64,000 nucleotides of DNA from positions 558,001-622,000 of the forward strand of contig JBAZFC010000001.1 of the NCBI GenBank assembly GCA_041653635.1. Direction: 5' to 3'. The notes below the pieces were generated by a model, which worked only from the letters and a program-made list of their open reading frames with translations, searched no databases and had not been told where the DNA came from. The position numbers and the translations under genes were made by a program. This document shows positions 1 through 8,850 of the stretch, one piece after another; the first letter of the stretch is position 1; the number at the start of each line of letters is the position of its first letter. The DNA is from CAIXOA01 sp041653635. Lineage in GTDB: Archaea > Micrarchaeota > Micrarchaeia > Anstonellales > Bilamarchaeaceae.

Positions 1-282
1 AGGCAGACCATCTTTGAGTTCTTCTCGCTGCTCAGGAACCTGGACTGCACCGCCCTCATGACCGTGGAGGCGTCGGCACAGGACCTCGCGTCCAGCGGCT
101 TTGAGATAGAGCATTTCGTGATGGACGGCATCTTCAACCTCTACAACCTCGGCAAGGCGGAAACCCGCATAAAGGCCGTGGAAGTGTACAAGATGAGGGG
201 CACCGACCATGTGAGGGACAAGGTCCCGTACAAGATAACCCCCGACGGCATAAAGGTGTACGTGGGGGAGAAGGTATTCTGA
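1..282 (+). CDS. RecA/KaiC-like ATPase, C-terminal fragment (5' partial)
   Basis: The reading frame is open from base 1, so the gene starts outside the window; 93 residues are visible. The tail has the form typical of archaeal KaiC/RadA-like ATPases: a strand ending TVEAS, then a VEVYKMRGT strand, a charged loop and a final PYKITPDGIKVY strand. The Walker motifs would lie upstream and cannot be checked. The stop is followed after 8 bases by a small membrane protein gene on the same strand, suggesting one transcript. The exact KaiC subgroup cannot be assigned. Confidence 0.7.
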   Translation, partial: RQTIFEFFSLLRNLDCTALMTVEASAQDLASSGFEIEHFVMDGIFNLYNLGKAETRIKAVEVYKMRGTDHVRDKVPYKITPDGIKVYVGEKVF

Positions 283-290
283 GGAATCCC

Positions 291-641
291 ATGGACAGCA
301 AGCAGCGCGAGGCGGTATTCGCATTCTTCCTTTGCATCCTGTTCGCAGCCATAATGGTGTTCCTTAACCTCTTCGGGCTGAAGGCGCAGCCGCTTTTCAG
401 CTTCCTCGCGCTCTTCTCCGCCGCGCTGCTCGGCTACCTGATTTCGCTTAAGGGAGGGGACGTCGGGCTGAAGCCGCTGCACGCCGCGATGCTTCTCCTG
501 CTCGCGCTGTTCGCCGCGTCGCTCAAGTCCGAACTGGGCGTGTTCATTCTGCCCACGGTCGCGATACCCGTGTCCGTGGTTCTGCTGCTCTCGCTGCTGG
601 GCCCGCTCCGGGCGTCCCTTTTCGCCAGGGAAAAGAAATAG
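291..641 (+). CDS. Small membrane protein, four predicted TM helices
   Basis: This 116-residue protein has four hydrophobic stretches (about 9-28, 33-52, 62-78 and 82-104) and a basic C-terminal end (FAREKK). The start is supported by GAGGAAT 6 bases upstream of ATG. It sits between the ATPase fragment and ileS, all on the plus strand with gaps of about 10 bases, so it is probably cotranscribed. I do not recognise the family. Confidence 0.75.
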   Translation: MDSKQREAVFAFFLCILFAAIMVFLNLFGLKAQPLFSFLALFSAALLGYLISLKGGDVGLKPLHAAMLLLLALFAASLKSELGVFILPTVAIPVSVVLLLSLLGPLRASLFAREKK

Positions 642-652
642 GAAGTGTCCAA

Positions 653-3472
653 ATGTACGATCACAAGAATGTTGAATCCGAGACCCTGAAGCTTTGGGAG
701 AAGGAAGGCACCTATGCAAAGGTGAAGGAGAGCCGCTCCTCGGGCGAGCGCTACTACTTCTGCGACGGTCCGCCCTACGCCACCGGGCAAATCCACCCCG
801 GCACCGGCTGGAACAAGTGTGCGAAGGACGCCCTGTGCAAGTACTGGAGGGGCAAGGGAAGGAACGTCCGCGTCCAGCCCGGCTACGACACCCATGGATT
901 GCCAATAGAAGTGAAAGTAGAGAAGGAGATGGGCATCAAGAACAAGCAGGAGATAGAGGATATAGGGATTGAGAAGTTCATAAACAGCTGCAAGCAGTTC
1001 GCCACGAAATATGTGGGCGTGATGGAGGGGCAGTTCAAGTCCCTTGGCGTATGGATGGACTGGGAGAACCCTTACCTTACATACAAGGACCCGTACATAG
1101 AATCTTCCTGGGGCACGATTGCAAAGGCGCACGAGAAGGGGCTTTTGAAGGAGGGAATCTACGTCCTCCCGCTCTGTTACCGGTGCGAGACCACGATGGC
1201 GAACTACGAGCTGGAATACGGGGAGGAAACGGACCCCAGCATATACGTGAAATTCCGCGTGAAGGGCAAGGATAATGAATTCCTCGTAATCTGGACGACC
1301 ACGCCCTGGACGCTTGTTTCCAACATGGCGGTCATGGTCCATCCCAACCTTCCTTATGTGAGGGTAAAGGTGGGCGACGAGACCTGGATAATCGCAAAGG
1401 ACAGGATGGACCAGGTGCTCGGCCTCCTCGGCCTCAACGGCACGGTGATGGAGGAGTCCATAGGCAAGAAATTATCCGGCGTGCAATACGAGCACCCCTT
1501 TGAGGACCTAATAGGCAAGCAATATGACCGAAAAGTGGTGCTCAGCGACGAATTCGTCACTCTGGAAGATGGTTCCGGCCTCGTGCACTGCGCACCCGGC
1601 CACGGGCCCGAGGACTTCATAATCGGGAAGCGCTTCGGCATAGAGGCCTTCTCGCCCGTGAACGAGGCGGGCAACTATACGCAGGAGGCGGGGAAGTTCG
1701 CCGGAAAAAATGTGCGCGCAACGAATCCGGAGATAATAGAAATCCTGAACGAAAGGGGCGCGCTGCTCCACGAATCCAGGATAAAGCACCGCTACCCCCA
1801 CTGCTGGAGGTGCAAGACGCCGCTCATCTTCCTCACGACCAACCAGTGGTTCATAGAGATTTCCAAGATGAAGGACGCGATGCTCGCGGAGATAGACAAC
1901 ACCCGCTGGCAGCCGGATTTCGCCCAGACGCGCTTCAGGGAATTCGTCACCAACGCACCGGACTGGTGCATCTCGCGCCAAAGGTACTGGGGCATCCCGC
2001 TCCCAATCTGGAAATGCGAATCCTGCGCCAAGATAAGGGTGCTCGGGGACGCTTCCGAACTGAAGGGCATAAAGGAGCTCCACCGCCCCTACATAGACTC
2101 TTACAAATTCAAGTGCGAGTGCGGCGGGGAAATGTCCCGCGTAAAAGATGTGCTGGACGTATGGTTTGACTCCGGGAACGCGGTGTGGGCATCGCTCACT
2201 CCGGAAGAGAGGAAGATATACGGCCAGGCGGACGCAATCCTTGAGGGCCAGGACCAGATAAGGGGATGGTTCTACTCCCTCCTCGGCTCCGGGATGGTGA
2301 AGGACGGCCGCTCACCCTACAAAAGGGTGGTGATGCACGGCTTCTTCGTTGACGAGCACGGGGACAAGATGAGCAAGTCCGTGGGCAACTTCGTCCCGCT
2401 TGAGGAAATTTTGGAGAAGGGGGGCGCGGACGCCTTCCGCCTCTGGGGCTTATCCAACACATTATGGGAAGAGCAGAAATTCAGCTGGAACGAGATAAAG
2501 GAGGCGCACGGGACGCTGGACATACTCATGAACTTATACGTCTATCTCACGCGCTTCCATCCGCAGAAGAAGGCGGCGCCGCCCGAACTTGCATTAGAAG
2601 ATAAGTGGCTGCTCTCCCGCCTCAATTCCACTTTGAAGGAATACAACGCCGCATTTGAGGATTACGAAATGAGCAGGGCAGTGAAGGCAGTGAAGTCCTT
2701 CCTCGTTGAAGACCTCAGCAAATTCTACATGAAGGTCGCGAAGGAGCGCATAGCCAAAGGGGAGGGGGACGGCGCGCTCTACGCGCTCTACGAGTCCGTC
2801 TTCGGCATCCTGAAGATGCTCTCGCCCATCTGCCCCTTCGTTTCCGAATACATCTACAGGGGCTTCTTCATGAAGCCGGAGAAGGAGAAGAGCATCTCCA
2901 TATTCACAATCCCGGACGCGGACCAGTCGCTCATAGACCCGGTGCTTGAGAAGAGGTTCGAGCTCGCGAGGGAGCTCCTTCCCGCCTTTCTTGAGCTGAG
3001 GCAGAAGGCCGGAGTGAAGCTGCGCTGGCCGCTCGCGGAGGCGTACGTGAAGACATCCTCGCACGAGCTGGTGGAGGCGGTCGGCACGCTCGCGCCCATC
3101 CTTTCCAAGCTGCTTAACGTGAAGGGCATCTCCGCAGGGGAGGAGGACAGGCAGTTCCCGTCCGCCGAAGTGCCTCTGGGGAAGATATTCATAGACGCCG
3201 AGATGAGGCAGGACCTCTACGAGGAGGCGATGCGCAACGAGGTCGTGCGCAGGATACAGCTCCTCCGCAAGGAACTCAACCTCGTGGAGAAGGACAGCAT
3301 AACCGTCGTTATGGATTCGGAGAAGGAGCTCGCAGAAATCATAAAGAGGAATTCCGACCGCATCTCCGATGCGACGAATGCGAAGGAACTGTCCTTCGCA
3401 AGCCTTCCCGAAAAGGAAAAGGGCTGGGAGATAGACGGAAGGGAAATAAAAATAAAGGTCAAGAAGGCCTGA
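653..3472 (+). CDS. ileS: Isoleucyl-tRNA synthetase
   Basis: Class Ia synthetase that charges tRNA-Ile, 939 residues, somewhat short for an archaeal IleRS. The HIGH-type motif reads HPGT at residues 48-51 inside PPYATGQIHPGTGWNK, as in archaeal IleRS. The CP1 editing region follows, with WTTTPWTL near residue 214. A Cys motif (HRYPHCWRCKTPL) precedes the WFI(E/D) segment, and KMSKS lies near residue 572. A helical anticodon-binding domain makes up the last 300 residues. It is the third gene of a plus-strand run and faces a convergent zinc-ribbon gene only 2 bases after its stop. Confidence 0.97.
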   Translation: MYDHKNVESETLKLWEKEGTYAKVKESRSSGERYYFCDGPPYATGQIHPGTGWNKCAKDALCKYWRGKGRNVRVQPGYDTHGLPIEVKVEKEMGIKNKQEIEDIGIEKFINSCKQFATKYVGVMEGQFKSLGVWMDWENPYLTYKDPYIESSWGTIAKAHEKGLLKEGIYVLPLCYRCETTMANYELEYGEETDPSIYVKFRVKGKDNEFLVIWTTTPWTLVSNMAVMVHPNLPYVRVKVGDETWIIAKDRMDQVLGLLGLNGTVMEESIGKKLSGVQYEHPFEDLIGKQYDRKVVLSDEFVTLEDGSGLVHCAPGHGPEDFIIGKRFGIEAFSPVNEAGNYTQEAGKFAGKNVRATNPEIIEILNERGALLHESRIKHRYPHCWRCKTPLIFLTTNQWFIEISKMKDAMLAEIDNTRWQPDFAQTRFREFVTNAPDWCISRQRYWGIPLPIWKCESCAKIRVLGDASELKGIKELHRPYIDSYKFKCECGGEMSRVKDVLDVWFDSGNAVWASLTPEERKIYGQADAILEGQDQIRGWFYSLLGSGMVKDGRSPYKRVVMHGFFVDEHGDKMSKSVGNFVPLEEILEKGGADAFRLWGLSNTLWEEQKFSWNEIKEAHGTLDILMNLYVYLTRFHPQKKAAPPELALEDKWLLSRLNSTLKEYNAAFEDYEMSRAVKAVKSFLVEDLSKFYMKVAKERIAKGEGDGALYALYESVFGILKMLSPICPFVSEYIYRGFFMKPEKEKSISIFTIPDADQSLIDPVLEKRFELARELLPAFLELRQKAGVKLRWPLAEAYVKTSSHELVEAVGTLAPILSKLLNVKGISAGEEDRQFPSAEVPLGKIFIDAEMRQDLYEEAMRNEVVRRIQLLRKELNLVEKDSITVVMDSEKELAEIIKRNSDRISDATNAKELSFASLPEKEKGWEIDGREIKIKVKKA

Positions 3473-3474
3473 GC

Positions 3475-3729
3475 TTATCTCCTGCCGCGGCCGCGCATGC
3501 CGCCGAAGTCCCTCGGCGCGTACTCGTCCTCTACCTTTTTCTCAACCCTCTTGTACTCCGACCTCTTGCCCATCTTGCTCCAGCAGTCCTTGCAGATGCA
3601 GAGCTTCTCGGTCCTTGAAGGCTTCCTGCAGCTCTTCAGGCAGTTCCTGCAGAGCATCCTGTTGCAGTATCCGCACTTCTCGGTCTTGACCGTCTTCGCA
3701 CCGCACCTTACGCAAACTTCAATAGCCAT
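3475..3729 (-). CDS. Small double zinc-ribbon protein
   Basis: An 84-residue basic protein with five CxxC-type pairs, beginning MAIEVCVRCG and continuing CGYC, CRNC, C-x-C and CKDC. It ends in an Arg/Gly-rich tail (GGMRGRGRR). The start 15 codons inside the longest frame is preferred because TTAGGTG lies 6 bases before that ATG. The pattern suggests two zinc sites and nucleic-acid binding, but this is inference; no named family is recognised. It follows the membrane gene at 3775 on the same strand. Confidence 0.75.
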   Translation of the reverse strand: MAIEVCVRCGAKTVKTEKCGYCNRMLCRNCLKSCRKPSRTEKLCICKDCWSKMGKRSEYKRVEKKVEDEYAPRDFGGMRGRGRR

Positions 3730-3774
3730 AAATGCACCTAATGAGCTTTGTGGGATAATTATTCCGGAAAGCAT

Positions 3775-4134
3775 TTATAAAGTCTTACCATCAGCCCACA
3801 TGAAGGATTTCGCCACGAGTTTCGCGTTCAGGGCGACCGCCTTCACGCCGGTGGTTATCGCAAACGCGAGTATGAACCCGTTCTGGTCAAGGAAGAAGAG
3901 CACCAGCCAGAGGGTGGGGAAGAACAGGTTCTTTATTGCCGCCGCCGGGAATTCCAGCAGTTCCTTCATCTCGTTCTTGTCCGGTTTCTCCCTCACAGCC
4001 AGCCCCTCAAACAGGAATATTATGACTGCGCCTATTCCGGCGAGCAGGAACTGCCCCGAGCCGACCAGCGCGAACACGCCGAAGAAAAGCATGAGCTCCC
4101 CGAACCAGGAGCCCAGCCCAGTGGTCCAGCTCAT
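3775..4134 (-). CDS. Membrane protein downstream of enolase
   Basis: This 119-residue protein has hydrophobic segments at about 10-43 and 70-100, separated by a charged loop (REKPDKNEMKE). Its ATG overlaps the enolase stop codon in the ATGA arrangement, so it is translationally coupled to eno. Function unknown; the coupling is the main clue. Confidence 0.75.
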   Translation of the reverse strand: MSWTTGLGSWFGELMLFFGVFALVGSGQFLLAGIGAVIIFLFEGLAVREKPDKNEMKELLEFPAAAIKNLFFPTLWLVLFFLDQNGFILAFAITTGVKAVALNAKLVAKSFMWADGKTL

Positions 4135-5366
4135 TGGAATACCTTCGCGTATGTGTTTCCCACTTTTTCTTCTATCCTCAATAGTTGGTTATATTTGGAA
4201 GTCCTCTCCCCTCGCGCAGGTGCGCCGGTCTTTATCTGCCCGGCATCTATTCCCACCGCGAAATCCGCGATGAAATCATCCTCGGTTTCGCCGGAGCGGT
4301 GGCTCACCACCACGTTCCATCCGGCTTTTTTGGCAAGCTTGGCAGCATTTATCGCTTCCGTCACGGTCCCTATCTGGTTAATCTTGAGCAGCAGCGCGTT
4401 GCACGCCTTCTTCCTTATCGCCGTCTTTATCCGCGCCGTGTTCGTGCAAAGCAAATCGTCCCCCACCACCTGCATCTTCCCGCCGTGCTTCCTCGTGAAT
4501 TCCGCAAACCCCTCAAAATCATCCTCTTGCAGCGGGTCCTCCACGCTCACCACTGGATAAGAAGAGAGCAATCCTCCCAGATGGTCAATCAATCCGCCCG
4601 CATCCAGGGTTTTTCCGTCTATCGCATACTTCCCGTCCGCATAAAATGAGGATGCTGCGCAATCCATCCCAACCCTCATCTCCTTGGAATACCCCGCCTC
4701 ATTAATCGCCTGCACCAATGCGTCCAGCGCCTCCCTTGTTTCCCTCATGGGCGGCGCAAACCCGCCCTCGTCCCCCACATTTATCGCGCCCTTTCCATAC
4801 TTCCTTTCCAAAATCCCCTTCAGCGCATGGTATGTTTCCGCAGAATAGCGCAGCCCTTCCTTGAAAGAAGGAGCATGAGCCGGAATAATCATGAACTCCT
4901 GGATTGCAAGCGAGCCGCCCGCATGCTTTCCACCGTTTATGACGTTCAGCATGGGCACGGGAAGCGTTTTCCCTCCAAGATACTCGTGCACCTCCTTCTT
5001 CTTCCCGTTCGCAGCGGCCCTCATCACCGCCATGGAGGTAGCAACCATCGCATTCGCGCCCAACTTTCCTTTATTCGGCGTCCCATCCAGCTCAATCATC
5101 TTCGCGTCTATCTTCTTTTGATTAGTGTTCATCCCAATAAGCGCGGGCGCAATATGCTTATTCACATTCTCCACTGCCTTGAGCACTCCCTTTCCACCAT
5201 ACCTCTTCTCCCCATCCCGCAGTTCCAGCGCCTCATGTATTCCCGTAGAAGCACCAGAGGGAGCAGTTCCCCGCCCAAATCCCCTTCCCGCCTGCACGTC
5301 CACCTGCACAGTGGGGTTTCCGCGCGAGTCCAGAACCTCCCTTGCAAAAACAGAAGTGATTTTCAT
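4131..5366 (-). CDS. eno: Enolase
   Basis: Converts 2-phosphoglycerate to phosphoenolpyruvate. The 411 residues match the usual enolase length. Visible hallmarks: the N-terminal AREVLDSRGNPTV, the loop GAPSGASTG-like segment (TAPSGASTGIHEALELRDG), the metal ligands in VGMDCAAS, VSVEDP and VVGDDL, the catalytic Lys in ALLLKINQIGT, and the C-terminal VVSHRSGETEDD and IKTGAPARGERTSKYNQLLRIEE. There is no ribosome-binding site before ATG, but A/T boxes lie 20-40 bases upstream, so the message is probably leaderless and shares its promoter region with the divergent thiolase gene. Confidence 0.98.
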   Translation of the reverse strand: MKITSVFAREVLDSRGNPTVQVDVQAGRGFGRGTAPSGASTGIHEALELRDGEKRYGGKGVLKAVENVNKHIAPALIGMNTNQKKIDAKMIELDGTPNKGKLGANAMVATSMAVMRAAANGKKKEVHEYLGGKTLPVPMLNVINGGKHAGGSLAIQEFMIIPAHAPSFKEGLRYSAETYHALKGILERKYGKGAINVGDEGGFAPPMRETREALDALVQAINEAGYSKEMRVGMDCAASSFYADGKYAIDGKTLDAGGLIDHLGGLLSSYPVVSVEDPLQEDDFEGFAEFTRKHGGKMQVVGDDLLCTNTARIKTAIRKKACNALLLKINQIGTVTEAINAAKLAKKAGWNVVVSHRSGETEDDFIADFAVGIDAGQIKTGAPARGERTSKYNQLLRIEEKVGNTYAKVFQ

Positions 5367-5385
5367 GGGGTGGAATAGGAAGAGA

Positions 5386-5406
5386 AGAAATAAAACCCTA
5401 TATTTC
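5386..5406. promoter_or_regulatory. Bidirectional TATA region between eno and the tRNA thiolase gene
   Basis: The 54-base gap between the two divergent ATGs contains AGAAATAAAACC and CCTATATTTCG. Read in either direction these lie about 15-40 bases from an ATG. Neither gene has a clear ribosome-binding site, as expected for leaderless archaeal messages. Confidence 0.5.
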
Positions 5407-5420
5407 GTTGTAATAGGCGT

Positions 5421-6530
5421 ATGCTTCTAAAACTCAAATCAGACACTTCCATCCAGAAGCTCCTCTGCGATTATGGCATCTGCTCACAGGAGGTTCTCGT
5501 ATTCATAGATGGCAAAATCTCTCCAGAAACCTCAATTGCGAAAAAAGGGCAGGAAGTTTCCGTAATCTACTTCAAGCACGGCGCACCCCAATCCGGAAGC
5601 GCCCTGCACAAGCAAAGGAAATATGAGAAATGCGAGTGCGGAGGGATTCCGGTCTATTACGCGCCGCACATTGGAAGGCACTTCTGCAAGAAGCATTTCC
5701 TTGAATATTTTGAGAAGAAGGCAAGGATGGAGATAAGGAAGAAGGATTTGATAAAGAAAAATGAGAAGATTGCGCTCGGATTATCCGGAGGAAAGGATTC
5801 CTTCTCCATGCTCCATTTCCTTTCCCATCTCAAAGAAGCATTGCCCTTCCAATTCTTCGCAATCACAATTGATGAGGGAGTGAAGGGCTACCGCGAGCAC
5901 ACAATAAGCCGCGCAAAGAGATTCTGCAAAAAGCTGAAGGTAAAACACTATATTTACACGTTCAAAAAAGAGGAAGGCGTATCTCTGGATTCCCTTTCAA
6001 AAGAAGGGAAGGCAAACTGCTCTGTCTGTGCAGTTTTAAGGAGACGCCTCCTGAATTCCAAAGCACGCAAATTAGGAGCTTCCAAACTAATAATCGCGCA
6101 TAACCTTGACGACACCGCGCAAACAGTCCTTCTAAACGTAGTAAGAAATGAGCCGCTCCGCTTTGCAAGGATGGAAGAGCCCCTCGTCCAAAGCAAATCC
6201 CTCATCCAGCGCATAAAGCCCTTCGCAACCCTCTCCGAAAAGGAAGTTGCAACATATGCATATCTCCATGGATACGATTACGGCGAGGGCGCGTGCTGCT
6301 GCCCGTATGTCCAGCATGCAATTCGCCGCTTCATCCGCCACCAATTGAACCTTATGGAAGAAGCGTATCCGAGCACCAAACTCCGCATTTCCGCAAGCGG
6401 GCATACAATTCAGGACGCGATACGCAAAACAATCCCGAAGGAAAAGCTCCAGATAAACAAATGCGAAATATGCGGAGAGCCAAGCGCCCATGAAATCTGC
6501 AAGGCCTGCGCGGCGCTCGCGAAGCGTTAA
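5421..6530 (+). CDS. tRNA 2-thiouridine synthetase (TtuA/NcsA family) with N-terminal ubiquitin-like domain
   Basis: 369 residues. Residues 1-54 read as a ThiS/MoaD-type beta-grasp domain (VLVFIDGKISPETSI, then GQEVSVIYF). A zinc site follows (C71, C73, C89, H92). The PP-loop ATP motif LGLSGGKDS is at 119-127. C200-x2-C203 and the CCC at 292-294 fit the three Fe-S ligands of TtuA, and a second zinc site is at C348, C351, C360 and C363. The family thiolates tRNA uridine 54 or 34 using sulfur delivered by a ubiquitin-like carrier. Fusion to a carrier-like domain is unusual; the domain ends KHG rather than in a free GG tail, so it may dock or regulate rather than carry sulfur. Confidence 0.88.
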   Translation: MLLKLKSDTSIQKLLCDYGICSQEVLVFIDGKISPETSIAKKGQEVSVIYFKHGAPQSGSALHKQRKYEKCECGGIPVYYAPHIGRHFCKKHFLEYFEKKARMEIRKKDLIKKNEKIALGLSGGKDSFSMLHFLSHLKEALPFQFFAITIDEGVKGYREHTISRAKRFCKKLKVKHYIYTFKKEEGVSLDSLSKEGKANCSVCAVLRRRLLNSKARKLGASKLIIAHNLDDTAQTVLLNVVRNEPLRFARMEEPLVQSKSLIQRIKPFATLSEKEVATYAYLHGYDYGEGACCCPYVQHAIRRFIRHQLNLMEEAYPSTKLRISASGHTIQDAIRKTIPKEKLQINKCEICGEPSAHEICKACAALAKR

Positions 6531-6554
6531 ATATTTTCCCTCCATTCTCCACCC

Positions 6555-7325
6555 ATGGAGCTATTTTTCATAGGCACGGGCGGCGGAAGGATAAACCTGC
6601 TCAGGCGCTTCCGCGGCAACGGCGGCTTCCGCATAAACGGCTCCCTAAACATCCACGTGGACCCCGGCCCCGGCGCGCTAACCGACGGGATGCGCCACAA
6701 GCAGGACCCGCTCAAACTGGATGCCGTTATCGTAACGCACCACCACATAGACCACTGCAACGACGCCTCCCTCATGGTGGAGGGCATGAGCCATTTCGGG
6801 CTGAAGAAGAAGGGCATCCTCATCGGCTCCAAGCAGGTAATCTTAGGAGACGAAAAAGGCGACAGGGGCGTGGACCTCTTCCACCAGTCGTTATGCGAGG
6901 AGGTATTCACCGCAACCCCGGGAAGCAAGAGGGCGTTCAAGGCGGGCGATGGCGCGTTCCGGATTGAATGCATAAAGGCGGTCCATGATTCCATAGACGC
7001 GTTCGGCTTCAAATTGCACATGGATGGCAAAACCATCGGCTACACGAGCGACACCGAATATTACAAAGGAATAGAGGAAAATTACAAGGGCTGCGACGCC
7101 CTCGTAATAAACGTAATCAAGCCGGTGGAAGACCCATACGAAGGCCACATGACCGCGGGCCAAGCAAAGGGGCTAATCAAAAATGCGAAGCCGAAACTGG
7201 CAATCATAACCCACCTGGGCATGAAGATGATTTTCGGCAAGGCGGACTCGCTCGCAAAAGAGATAGAAAAGGAAACCAAGGTAAAAACAATCGCGGCAAG
7301 GGACGGGATGAGAATAGCACTCTAG
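6555..7325 (+). CDS. MBL-fold metal-dependent hydrolase
   Basis: 256 residues with the metallo-beta-lactamase motif HHHIDH near residue 61-66, preceded by an LDAVIVT strand. Further likely ligands are VHDS (near 137), TSDTEY (near 160) and ITHLGM (near 218), giving a two-metal site as in RNase Z-like hydrolases. The substrate is unknown. A box GTTAAATATTTTC lies 20-32 bases before ATG, consistent with a leaderless message. Its last bases overlap the convergent gene at 7322 by 4. Confidence 0.85.
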   Translation: MELFFIGTGGGRINLLRRFRGNGGFRINGSLNIHVDPGPGALTDGMRHKQDPLKLDAVIVTHHHIDHCNDASLMVEGMSHFGLKKKGILIGSKQVILGDEKGDRGVDLFHQSLCEEVFTATPGSKRAFKAGDGAFRIECIKAVHDSIDAFGFKLHMDGKTIGYTSDTEYYKGIEENYKGCDALVINVIKPVEDPYEGHMTAGQAKGLIKNAKPKLAIITHLGMKMIFGKADSLAKEIEKETKVKTIAARDGMRIAL

Positions 7326-8026
7326 TCTGTATCGTAGGAGGCCACGCGGAGTTCCGTCTTCCAATCATACAAGAGGGAACGCCGTATGCCCTTCAATTCC
7401 CTGCTCCGCCCGTTGCCTTCCTGCGTGGCCGACGCTTCCGCCTCAAGCTGTATTATCTCGCGCACAAGGTCCATGGAGCCGTTGAGTATCATTATCTTCC
7501 CGATATCTATCCCGTTTCCGCGGACGAGGTACGTGCGCCTGCCGCCAAGCTCGCAGTACTCCCCGCCGCCATTCGGGATGGCGGCTATCGCCACCTTCCT
7601 CGGCCGTATAAGCACCCCTTCCGCCGCGAGCCTTTCCGAAGCGCCGGGCTCGCCCGCAGGAAAGTCCTTCTTCATGTGCGCGAGGAGCTCGCCGAACGAG
7701 ACGAAGAACCGGGTTTCCAGCACCAGGTCCCTGCCCGCCCTGTCCGTTCGCGAAAAGTACGCGGGTTTGCTCCGCATGCGCAGGGCATCAATCACCCTGA
7801 GCAATATCGTTGCGGTTGTTGTGGACTCAAACACCAGCCCGGAAGGCAGGTCTATAACCCTCTCTCCTCCATCGCCATTCCTTGCGCGTACCGCGGAAGC
7901 CCCTATCTCCGGCTGGCTGTCCTTCAGCCTCCATATAAATCTGGCATATGTCTTTAGGTGCGGGGAGCCCTCCCTTACCCTGCACGCAGGAAGGTGTATG
8001 TTGCCTGGAAATGCCATTGTCCTCAT
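7322..8026 (-). CDS. Uncharacterised protein, second gene of an orphan pair
   Basis: About 234 residues, mixed alpha/beta, no signal peptide or TM helix. It contains ELGGRRTYLVRGNGIDIGK and a C-terminal helix with ELKGIRRSLLYDW. The preceding gene's stop overlaps a GTG at 8032; an ATG two codons later is used here, and either may be the real start. The tight overlap implies coupling to its upstream partner. No family recognised. Confidence 0.65.
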   Translation of the reverse strand: MRTMAFPGNIHLPACRVREGSPHLKTYARFIWRLKDSQPEIGASAVRARNGDGGERVIDLPSGLVFESTTTATILLRVIDALRMRSKPAYFSRTDRAGRDLVLETRFFVSFGELLAHMKKDFPAGEPGASERLAAEGVLIRPRKVAIAAIPNGGGEYCELGGRRTYLVRGNGIDIGKIMILNGSMDLVREIIQLEAEASATQEGNGRSRELKGIRRSLLYDWKTELRVASYDTD

Positions 8027-8028
8027 GC

Positions 8029-8790
8029 TCACCAGCTCGTCCCGGGCATTTCTACGGAATTTTTCATGCCCCTTACCCTTCCCACCATTTCATTGGCCAG
8101 CTCCTTGATTTTCAGCCCGCCGCCCTGCCTCATGTTTTCCAAGGGAGCCTCGGCGATGCAGAACTCCTCAAGAACCTCGCCGTCACATTCGTTCAGCACC
8201 ACCAGGTCATGCAGCGGCACAGGGGCCGGAATCGCATACCTCCCGGTGACCTCGGCAATATCCATGGCGGCCGCGCACGGCAGCGCGAGGAGCACCTCCC
8301 GCATGCTGAATTCCGCCCCGAAGAACAGCCGCAGTTTCTCCCTGATTGCCGCGTGGTATCCCAAGTCCAGGGGCCCGTGCATCGCGGAAATGAGCGAGCT
8401 GGAGCCCTCGGTTATGGAGATCCTGTTCTCGCCGTTCATTGCGGCCGAGGAATGGTATGAAGGTTCCGCATTCAGGAGCACAATCCCCCCGTCCCCAGTG
8501 CAGGATACGCTTTCAAGAACCCTAAGGAAAAGCGCGGCGTTGCTGGTCCGCGCATACAGGTGCCCGGAACCCAGCTGCAGCGACCTTGACGAGCCGCTTG
8601 CCCTCACGGCGCTGTGGCCCTCCCCGTTCAGTTCCACGCGCCCCGTTATACCAACCGTCCTCTCCAGTATGGGCGTCTTCTTCCCCTTAGCTATCGCTGC
8701 TCTTATCCTCTTGCCCACCTGCGCGCCGATTTCACCCGCAATTCCGAACATTGGCAGCCTGCCCTCATGGAAGATAACGGTGGTTCGCAT
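8029..8790 (-). CDS. Uncharacterised protein, first gene of an orphan pair
   Basis: 253 residues beginning MRTTVIFHEGRLPMFG. The start is the internal ATG at 8790 rather than the longer frame, because a GAATATATTAAAAA box lies 24-36 bases upstream, giving a leaderless message; the longer frame would run into the hairpin repeat at 8851. The sequence is beta-rich and ends in a helix (GLKIKELANEMVGRVRG). It overlaps the next gene by a few bases. Function unknown. Confidence 0.65.
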   Translation of the reverse strand: MRTTVIFHEGRLPMFGIAGEIGAQVGKRIRAAIAKGKKTPILERTVGITGRVELNGEGHSAVRASGSSRSLQLGSGHLYARTSNAALFLRVLESVSCTGDGGIVLLNAEPSYHSSAAMNGENRISITEGSSSLISAMHGPLDLGYHAAIREKLRLFFGAEFSMREVLLALPCAAAMDIAEVTGRYAIPAPVPLHDLVVLNECDGEVLEEFCIAEAPLENMRQGGGLKIKELANEMVGRVRGMKNSVEMPGTSW

Positions 8791-8813
8791 GTCAATAATT
8801 CTGTGAAATACTG

Positions 8814-8826
8814 TTTTTAATATATT
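8814..8826 (-). promoter_or_regulatory. TATA box of the 8029-8790 gene
   Basis: On the minus strand the sequence reads GAATATATTAAAA, 24-36 bases before the ATG at 8790. This spacing is that of leaderless archaeal genes and decides the start codon. Confidence 0.55.
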
Positions 8827-8850
8827 CGCACACACCAGCCCAGCCCGCAA

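Noticed and set aside
434..1342. 302-codon minus-strand frame over ileS
   Set aside because: It lies across the IleRS catalytic region and the membrane gene; it is a codon-bias shadow.
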